Below are positions 62,712 through 64,000 of a stretch of DNA of 64,000 nt, piece by piece; the first letter of the stretch is position 1; each line of letters opens with the position of its first letter. Under the pieces are notes generated by a model. It did not search any database and had not been told where the DNA came from. It worked only from the letters and a program-made list of their open reading frames with translations. The stretch lies in NCBI GenBank assembly GCA_027531445.1, contig JAPZRK010000030.1, forward strand, positions 1 to 64,000, given 5' to 3'. This stretch comes from Leptospira sp. (lineage in GTDB: Bacteria > Spirochaetota > Leptospiria > Leptospirales > Leptospiraceae). The position numbers and the translations under genes are program-made.

Positions 62712-64000
62712 ATGCGGAATTTAATTACAATTACTTTCCTTGTTATTTTTTCCTCTTGCAGTCTACCTTCTCTCGTCAGAAGCCCATTAGAATTTTTGGG
62801 TTTATTCCGTTTTTTCAATCGCACTACAACAGTCTCAACGGAGTTCTCATTGGGAGGATCCGTATCTGGCCTATTCTCTGGATCTTCGGTTGAAGTATCA
62901 TCCAGCACTGAATCTGCTCCGGTGAGCGTAAGTTCAGACGGAAATTTCGTTTTCCCTACCAAATTAAAAACAGGCACGTCTTACAACGTAACGATCAAGT
63001 CGGTGAGCACTCCTTCCATGGTATGCAATTTGACCAATGGGTCGGGAACGGTTCAAACAACGGATATCTCTAATATAACCATAGTATGCGAAGGCTCTCC
63101 CGATTACAAAGAGATCGGTGTCAATGTAGCTGGAATCACTGGTTCACTCAGCGTCCAATTGAACGGAACTGACACTCAGGTGATCACCTCAGACGGACTT
63201 AGAAAATTCAGTTCCAGGTTACAAATTGGAACGAGTTTTACTGTATCGATTGCTAGCCAGTCAGCTGGTTCTGTCTGTGCATTTGAAGATCCCGCTCTCA
63301 CCTTGGGCACAGTAGCGAGCACAAATATCACACTAAACATCCGTTGTTTGACTGGTTATTTAAGTGGTGGAACGATCCAATCTAGTGCCGCCGCCAATCT
63401 TGTGAACCCATCGCCGCAACATTTTTACCTTCGTACAATGGTTGGAACCTATCCTGGTATATCGTCAGGCTTTGCTAACGGTCCGCCAAATACGACCTTA
63501 TTCGATAGCCCTACTGGTATGGCGAGTGATGGAACGAATGTTTATGTGGCTGATTATTTGAACCATCGAATCCGTAGAATCGTGATTGCCACGGGAGTGA
63601 GTTCCACTCTGGCGGGTGGCAATTCAGGTGGAGGAGTTACTTGTCCGGGAACGGTCACCACTGCATGTAAAGATGGGATCGGAACGGCGGCTCAATTTAA
63701 TGGTCCCTATCAGCTAACAACTGATGGAACATCTCTTTACGTTTTGGAATTTTTGGGCAATCGGATTCGCAAAATCAATTTAGCCACGGGCGCAGTCACA
63801 ACTCTTGCCGGCGATGGAACTACCTCCTTTGCAGATAATGCCAATGGACTACTTGCTTCATTTTCGAATCCCCATGGAATCACTCTTCATAATGGAATGT
63901 TGTATGTATCGGATCGTTACAACAATCGGATCCGTTTGGTGAATCCCATCACAAGTGCCGTGACTACCTTTGCAGGAGATGGTAGCGCGATTACTGTTGA
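62712..64000 (+). CDS. NHL-repeat lipoprotein, 3' end outside the window
   Basis: At least 429 residues, still open at the right edge. The signal peptide MRNLITITFLVIFSSC has a lipobox Cys at residue 16. A low-complexity Ser/Val-rich region and Ig-like strands lead into NHL beta-propeller repeats from ~residue 240 (PTGMASDGTNVYVADYLNHR; PYQLTTDGTSLYVLEFLGNR; PHGITLHNGMLYVSDRYNNR). Such leptospiral surface lipoproteins may bind host or environmental ligands. A hairpin (62669-62684, TTCGGA/TCCGAA) lies 28 bases upstream of the ATG. Confidence 0.82.
   Translation, partial: MRNLITITFLVIFSSCSLPSLVRSPLEFLGLFRFFNRTTTVSTEFSLGGSVSGLFSGSSVEVSSSTESAPVSVSSDGNFVFPTKLKTGTSYNVTIKSVSTPSMVCNLTNGSGTVQTTDISNITIVCEGSPDYKEIGVNVAGITGSLSVQLNGTDTQVITSDGLRKFSSRLQIGTSFTVSIASQSAGSVCAFEDPALTLGTVASTNITLNIRCLTGYLSGGTIQSSAAANLVNPSPQHFYLRTMVGTYPGISSGFANGPPNTTLFDSPTGMASDGTNVYVADYLNHRIRRIVIATGVSSTLAGGNSGGGVTCPGTVTTACKDGIGTAAQFNGPYQLTTDGTSLYVLEFLGNRIRKINLATGAVTTLAGDGTTSFADNANGLLASFSNPHGITLHNGMLYVSDRYNNRIRLVNPITSAVTTFAGDGSAITV

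Noticed and set aside
1..64000. tRNA or rRNA genes and intact insertion sequences
   Set aside because: Reading both strands I saw no cloverleaf-like T-loop context, rRNA blocks or transposase genes with terminal repeats; a tRNAscan/ISfinder run would be decisive.

Overview
The window looks like a stretch of a Leptospira secondary replicon (chromosome II-like), most likely from a saprophytic species. It is AT-rich by eye and dense with genes. Its proteins have a leptospiral flavour: a Bat (VWA) operon with MoxR, MBOAT/SGNH pairs, many short lipoproteins with spirochaete-type lipoboxes, a TonB-dependent receptor, NHL-repeat lipoproteins, and the futalosine menaquinone enzyme MqnD. A Rep-like gene plus parA/parB sits beside housekeeping genes (asd, acnA, pyk, htpG, queA). 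Genus and replicon are inference from gene content; no database search was possible.

Layout. 0-3.5 kb: end of an acyltransferase, then a compact minus-strand cluster parA-parB-orf-FMN reductase, with palindromic parS candidates (GGTGAAAnnnTTTCACC). 3.5-8 kb: small housekeeping and envelope genes (outer-membrane protein, YgjP-type metallopeptidase, low-molecular-weight tyrosine phosphatase, alpha/beta hydrolase, thioesterase). 8-18 kb: a long plus-strand operon of MORN-type lipoprotein, MoxR, DUF58, BatA, a BatB-BatC fusion, BatD and HtpG. 18-23.4 kb: a hybrid histidine kinase with a substrate-binding-protein-like sensor domain, a helical-repeat protein with a lysine-rich tail, a membrane protein and MqnD. 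23.4-25.9 kb: a large discoidin-like protein with eight exact-length 32-residue tail-fibre repeats.

25.9-29 kb is the replicon-maintenance core: a Rep-like winged-helix protein, a roughly 340-base leader holding a candidate counter-transcribed RNA, a second parB-parA pair, and two copies of a 16-bp palindrome. 29-33.3 kb: a degenerate NtrC/Fis-type regulator, unknown proteins, a probable homopolymer frame disruption and a gene-poor, decayed-looking stretch. 33.3-42.4 kb: MBOAT + SGNH pair, asd, a large unknown protein, pyk and an Omp85-type barrel without room for POTRA domains. 42.4-48.1 kb: pirin with a 20-bp operator-like palindrome, an SDR oxidoreductase, and a TonB-dependent receptor with a lipoprotein. 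48.1-55.4 kb (minus): MazG, a second SGNH + MBOAT pair and a set of membrane and glycosyltransferase genes that probably build a surface glycan. 55.4-64 kb: queA, envelope proteins, acnA with a strong terminator, a J-domain-like protein, a methyltransferase and the start of an NHL-repeat lipoprotein.

The most interesting features are the two different partition systems with two different palindromes in 25 kb, and the candidate antisense RNA opposite the rep leader. I saw no tRNA, rRNA, CRISPR array or intact insertion sequence.
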